In this document: piece by piece, positions 59,731 to 64,000 of the stretch
Numbering within the stretch: position 1 is the first letter of the stretch
How the letters are laid out: every line of letters starts with the position of its first letter
Assembly (NCBI RefSeq): GCF_004210375.1
Contig: NC_134825.1
Location: 7,626,001-7,690,000, forward strand
Length of the DNA: 64,000 nt
Reading direction: 5' to 3'
Source of the DNA: Tachypleus tridentatus
Lineage: Eukaryota > Arthropoda > Merostomata > Xiphosura > Limulidae
Translations under genes and position numbers: made by a program
The notes under the pieces: generated by a model
Told to the model about the DNA's origin: nothing
Seen by the model: only the letters and a program-made list of their open reading frames with translations
Databases searched by the model: none

Positions 59731-59836
59731 TGGTTTAAGAAGGCAAACAGATATTGAAGAACAACAGCCACCGATTTTGGGAGACTAGCGATTACATTTT
59801 GAACTTTGCTGATGAACTGGTATTTAATTTCAATGC
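59731..59836 (-). CDS. srGAP RhoGAP-domain exon (middle part)
   Basis: A 106-bp exon; acceptor ATTTTAG, donor GTAAGT. The frame reads IEIKYQFISKVQNVIASLPK, SVAVVLQYLFAFLN(H). The LP..V..V..YLFAFLNH motif is the RhoGAP helix preceding NMMDPYNLA in srGAPs. It enters in phase 1 (|GC) and leaves CA|T to join 56534. The GAP arginine finger would lie in exons upstream, beyond or near the right edge of the window, and was not found. Confidence 0.88.
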
Positions 59837-60626
59837 CTAAAATGACATGTTAGATACGAGTTAGCTTTATAGTTTCAGCAGCTTGTAAACTGATTTTAAT
59901 TAGGTGTAAAATATATTTATTGTTTTTAATATTCATCATTTGAATGAAATTCAAAATATCATTTCTCTATCAAACTTTCTCACTTATAAATTATAGACAT
60001 TAATTCTGAGTTGTCTTTGTTCACTAAATAAAATACTGCATATATTATCATTTCTTCTTTTGAAAATATATAAAAATATAAGATGATGGTACATATGTCT
60101 TGACAGTTATTAAGAAAAGCTAAAACTATTGTATAATTATGAAAGAACCTAATATATTCTTATATCAGCTCATGTGTAATCCATATGTAAGTTATATAGA
60201 CAAGAGAGTAAATATACATCTATGTATTCCAAATATGTAATATACTTAAACCTCATAACTTAATCTTTACATTCCAAGAACAAGTATAACACATTCTGAA
60301 AATGAATGATACAATGAATTATATAGTTTTAAATCAAGGAAAGGTGGAAAATGTTTTTATAAACTTCCTTCAACAACTTAAACTAATTTCATGTTCTAAA
60401 ATAAGGAAAATGATTAAAGCAACAGAAGTTGTGTAATAAATATTTGTTATCTTATTCTTCTTAGTAATAGTGGCTGGAGTAAATCAGAATATTTAAGCTT
60501 ATTCAGTTATTGGTAAGACTTAGAAAATAATAATCTAAAGAATAGTTATTTTTCAATTTTCATTTTAAAGGTAAACTTAATTACTTTAGCGAGAAGATAA
60601 GGTAGCAAAGAAATAGTGAAACTTAC

Positions 60627-60660
60627 TTAACTCTGGTGTGTTGTCAATATGCCACTTGTA
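60627..60660 (-). CDS. Possible small srGAP exon upstream of 59836
   Basis: A good donor (TTAA|GTAAGT) follows a stretch reading YKWHIDNTPEL. Its end phase (A|GC, Ser) would fit the exon at 59836, and a charged segment before IEIKYQF is expected in the domain. The 5' limit is unclear: no T-rich acceptor is present, and an in-frame stop lies a little farther upstream. It may be a true exon with an odd acceptor or chance. Confidence 0.35.
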
Positions 60661-60689
60661 TTTAGTGTTGCTTATTTATTTCCAGCCTA

Positions 60690-61680
60690 TAATGATTAGT
60701 AACAATGTCAGTGTTAAATGTTCATAATGTGTTAGTTGTGATAGATACAAGAGGTAGGTTCTATTTGAGAATTTGAGGCTGACATGCATGTTTAAAGAAG
60801 CTACAAGTGAAGTTGTACAGTTTGAATGTAGGGTTTGAAGGTTGGAAGAGAAATTGAAAGCTGTTCTAAATAGGGTAAAGTCTGGGGATAAAATGAAGGG
60901 TAACTCCAAGAAATGGCATTGAGATTTAAAGAGAAAATTAGGCTTTCACATGCAAAGGATAGAGTAGTTAATAATGACTTTCATAAAGATAAAAACACTA
61001 CCAATACTTATAGAGCTAGAAGTAGTGGATTTAATTATGAGTAGTTTCTGCTAATTAACATATTTGATTAGCTCATGAATGTAAATGTAAAGAGAGAAGA
61101 ATAACACTAGAGACAGAAAGGATGAGAATTGTTATTGTTATATGATTTATATTCTTTTGTATGACATCTGAACAGGATATTCTGTGGGTTAAATAGGAAG
61201 AAAAGAATTAGGTTATGCTATTCGTGGATGGGGTGTAGGATATAAGCAACAAGGCAAGAGATCTAGTATAGAATGATGATAGAGATGTAATTTTTGTAAG
61301 ATACACAGAGGCTACTTAAGTAGGGAAGCGTATATCAAAGAAACTTATTGTTAAGTACAAGACATTGAGAGAGAAGGACAATAATAATTTAATTCTAACA
61401 AAACTGCAGAGATGACATTATAACTAACTTAATGCTAGGGTTAGATTAATATAAAAGGAAGAGAAAGTTTACTGGTTGGAATTGTGGGCCAAGTTTGGTG
61501 CAGAAAGGAAATGTTTTTGCAATCAATAATTTACACTAAATAGAGGAGGGGATGGATTATTCATTATAAATATTAACTCAACTGTAAATATGGGTGTCTG
61601 CAGGAAGGAACAAGAGGGAGCATTTAATACCTTATATTTCACAAAACATTGCACATATTATACGATGTAAACTTAACACT
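60690..61680 (+). mobile_element. Probable CR1-type LINE ORF1 (esterase-like) remains
   Basis: Broken plus-strand frames show a region like a coiled-coil (VGREIESCSK, ALRFKEKIRLSHAKDRVVNN). Farther on, WAKFGAERKCFCNQ and FTLNRGGDGLFIININS near 61480-61575 resemble the ...W..F....LF..DG.HLN..G...L... end of the SGNH-hydrolase (esterase) domain carried in ORF1 of CR1-type LINEs. The match is from memory and the sequence is worn, so the call is tentative. Confidence 0.4.
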
Positions 61681-61859
61681 GTAGTTAAAACTAAGCATTT
61701 TTAGTAATTATGATTAAAACTGTAAATTTCGGCTTGTATTTAAGCCAAACACATAACATATTCTCTTAGTTTGTTGACTTACACTGTAAAAGCTAATCCT
61801 CTACATACATGTTTTGCCCCTTCACCTGAAAACATTTCTGTAGGTGCCCTTAACAAAGA

Positions 61860-64000
61860 ACTACTTTAAATTAAGATCAGACAGTGGAGAGGGACAGAAT
61901 AATGAAGAAATATCATCGAGAATAGGGTGAGAACTTATGTAATGCAATTCCATGGCAAGTATAGAGCTAGTTGAGTCAGTATAAACAGTACAGTTTGTGT
62001 ACTGCACAGCTTCTAAGTGATTCAGGGCAGGAGAAATGTAATACAGTTTGGCAGTGAACACAGAAACTGGGGATTCTGCATGCAACCACAGAACCATAAC
62101 AAACCATGACAGATCCCACAGAGTCACCTGATTTCGAACCATCTGTATAAATGGGAATGGAAGGATGGTTCAAAAGATGTTTGGCAAATAGAAGATGGTA
62201 CTTCCTATTGGGAGTATCTGCCTTCTTCTGATGACTTAAAGAAAGGTCACATCTGTGGATGGTAATAAGCCATGGTAGGATGGGCTGACCAGTGGAAACA
62301 GCAATGCTATCCACGGACAGACCCAATTCATCCAACTACACCTGGATATAAAGGCTAAAAGGAAAATTTGCAGACTGTCTATTCTCAAAACGTATGGCCC
62401 ACCGAGGAAGGGAAGGACAACCCCAGGTGGGTTGGTGTGGTAAGAATTGAGGTTATGAAGTATATAGTAAAGACAGTTGAGGTGCAGAGGAGGTTCAAGA
62501 AACTCAGTGTACAAACTCTAGAATGGAGAAGTGTCCCTGGTGTAGAGCTGAAGTACCTCATGGTGAACACGGTCCAACACCTTCAAGGTTGAGGTCCTGA
62601 CAGAGACTCATAGTCTAGTTTTGATCGAATAAGGGCACAACAGGCCTTTAGCATAGAACATCAATCAGCTCCCCAAAAGGTGACAGACAGGACATGGAAG
62701 ATGTTTAATGCTTTTCTACACTTGACACGTAGCTGCTTGATTTGTGGATTGAAAACTTACAGTAAAATATAAGTCCCAAGAATTTTGTCTCGATGACTAC
62801 AGGAAGCACAACTTCTCCAAGACTGAGCTCGGGATTGAGGTGAATACCTTGTTGGCAGCAGAAGTGCATGCAAACAGGTTTATAACGAGAAAGGGTGAAC
62901 CTATTTGCTGTGGTCCACTTCAGTAAAGGATTGAGGCCAATCTGTAGCTGCCACTCAATAAACCTCATGCTCTGTCATGAGATGGGGAAGTTATTGACAT
63001 AGAGTCCATTTGGAATTGTAGAGGGGACTTGTCAGGTAATGTCATTAATCTTCATAATAAAAAGGTGTGACACTCAAGACACAGCCCTGAGAGGCTCCAA
63101 GTTCCTGATGTAAAGAACAGGAAACTGTTGAACCAACATAAACTTGTAATTGCCAGTCCATTAAAAATTATTCAATAAAAATGGGTAAATGATTACACAA
63201 TCCATATGAGTAGAGATCTTGCAGGATGCCATACCTCCATGTAGCATCATAAGTTTTCTCAAGGTAAAAAAATACAGAAACAAGACGTTGTTACTTGAGA
63301 ATGGCTACATAATTAATGTTTCAACTTGAATCAGGTGATCCATGGTGGAGTGCTGTTGTTGGAACTCACACTGGGTGGACAAGAAGAGATGTATGATTTG
63401 AGGAACCAAACAAGATGAGCATTAATCATTTTTTTCAAGATCTTACAGAGACAGCTGGAAATGGTTGTAGAAGAAATGCTAGTTATGAACTTAATCCAAG
63501 ATTCCTTCTGACTTTGACATCTTACCCACCAAGCATGTGCATGGAAAACAGTGCAGTTTGAAAGTGTGGGATACCTATGAAAGGTATCCCAGACCCATTT
63601 TTTTAGCCTTCCATGCCATGTGGCAGGCAGGATTCCACTATGGACGAGAATACCATGGAAAATGGTTTTAGGAATGGATTGAGTGCTTGGATAATACAGT
63701 CATTTACTGCTGCCATGCAGTTGTCTATTGATGACAGAATTAAATTATGAGAGAGTAATGAAAGATGACCAGTTGGCCTGGTCAAGCTTCCTCCTCGAGA
63801 GATGGTTCAAGCAGCATCAACCATGGTCAGTATCTCTCAAAATGATAGGAAAATGGTGACTGCCCCATGGATCACTGTCAACCCTCCAAGAAAAGTGAGA
63901 AAAAGTGAAGGGGAGCAGACAGAGAGATCAATAACAGTAAGAGACTGACTAGGTACATGAAAATAAGTATAAGAACCAGTATTGAAAAGAGAAAGGTTGT
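61860..64000 (-). mobile_element. I-type LINE with reverse transcriptase and RNase H, running off the right edge
   Basis: Minus-strand non-LTR element. From the right: RT remains with QQQHSTMDHLIQVE, VFFYLEKTYDATWRYGI and SQGCVLSVT, then a YV(D)NF box near 63000. Next is MRFIEWQLQIGLNPLLKW, then CMHFCCQQGIHLNPELSLGE and ETKFLGLIFYCKFS near 62800. After a gap comes an RNase H domain at 62330-61900: IPIYTDGSKSGDSVGSVMV, VFTAKLYYISPALNHLEAVQ and CTVYTDSTSSILAMELHYIS. An RNase H after the RT is typical of the I superfamily. Stops and frameshifts are frequent. The 5' part lies outside the window. Confidence 0.8.

Overview
The window looks like animal nuclear DNA, most probably from a chelicerate and specifically a horseshoe crab. 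It is AT-rich, its genes are split by introns with normal GT/AG borders, and most of it is transposon debris. Two tRNA-derived SINE families are present. One has a head ending in a GGTTCG B-box and a tail rich in CAAA. The other is a shorter SINE that reads like a tRNA ending in GGGGTTCGATTCCCC. I recall both as abundant in horseshoe-crab genomes. That assignment comes from memory and cannot be proved from the window.

Only a few host genes are visible. A single long minus-strand exon (11374-12903) encodes a protein with two AT-hooks followed by nine C2H2 zinc fingers. On the same strand between about 60.7 and 50.2 kb lie the last exons of a Slit-Robo Rho GTPase-activating protein (srGAP): the second half of the RhoGAP domain, an acidic linker, an SH3 domain and a Ser-rich tail. 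The splice phases agree across these junctions, but the last exon changes reading frame in mid-exon and the SH3 is divergent. The gene may therefore be a decaying duplicate, or there may be a sequence error. At 29785-30900 an intronless minus-strand copy of the PDK1 kinase (PDPK1) is dead: it has four in-frame stops and no DFG aspartate, although its frame is otherwise unbroken.

The rest is a dense record of mobile elements. From left to right: hAT remains (1-1085); a pogo-like MITE (1388-1789); a second hAT (about 2030-5251) carrying a foldback retroposon; a decayed copy of a large uncharacterised multicopy protein (about 7630-9960) with minisatellites beside and inside it; a DIRS-like fossil (about 17.45-20.33 kb); Tc1/mariner scraps; three copies of a TTAA-flanked piggyBac-type non-autonomous element (23146-24516, 51893-53607, 57487-59074), the first sharing one TTAA with a 259-bp MITE; CR1-like LINE fragments; a Jockey-like LINE; a 4,040-bp hAT with exact 8-bp target duplications (42733-46772); and an I-type LINE with RNase H running off the right edge.

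The most notable item is at 26929-29088. A fully open 574-codon gene sits between long imperfect inverted repeats that begin GGGGAACA. The protein has an N-terminal pair of CxxC zinc-binding motifs and a C-terminal region with acidic residues placed like an RNase-H-fold transposase. I cannot place it in a named superfamily. It is the best candidate here for an undescribed, possibly still intact DNA transposon. A SINE has inserted right at its 3' end.
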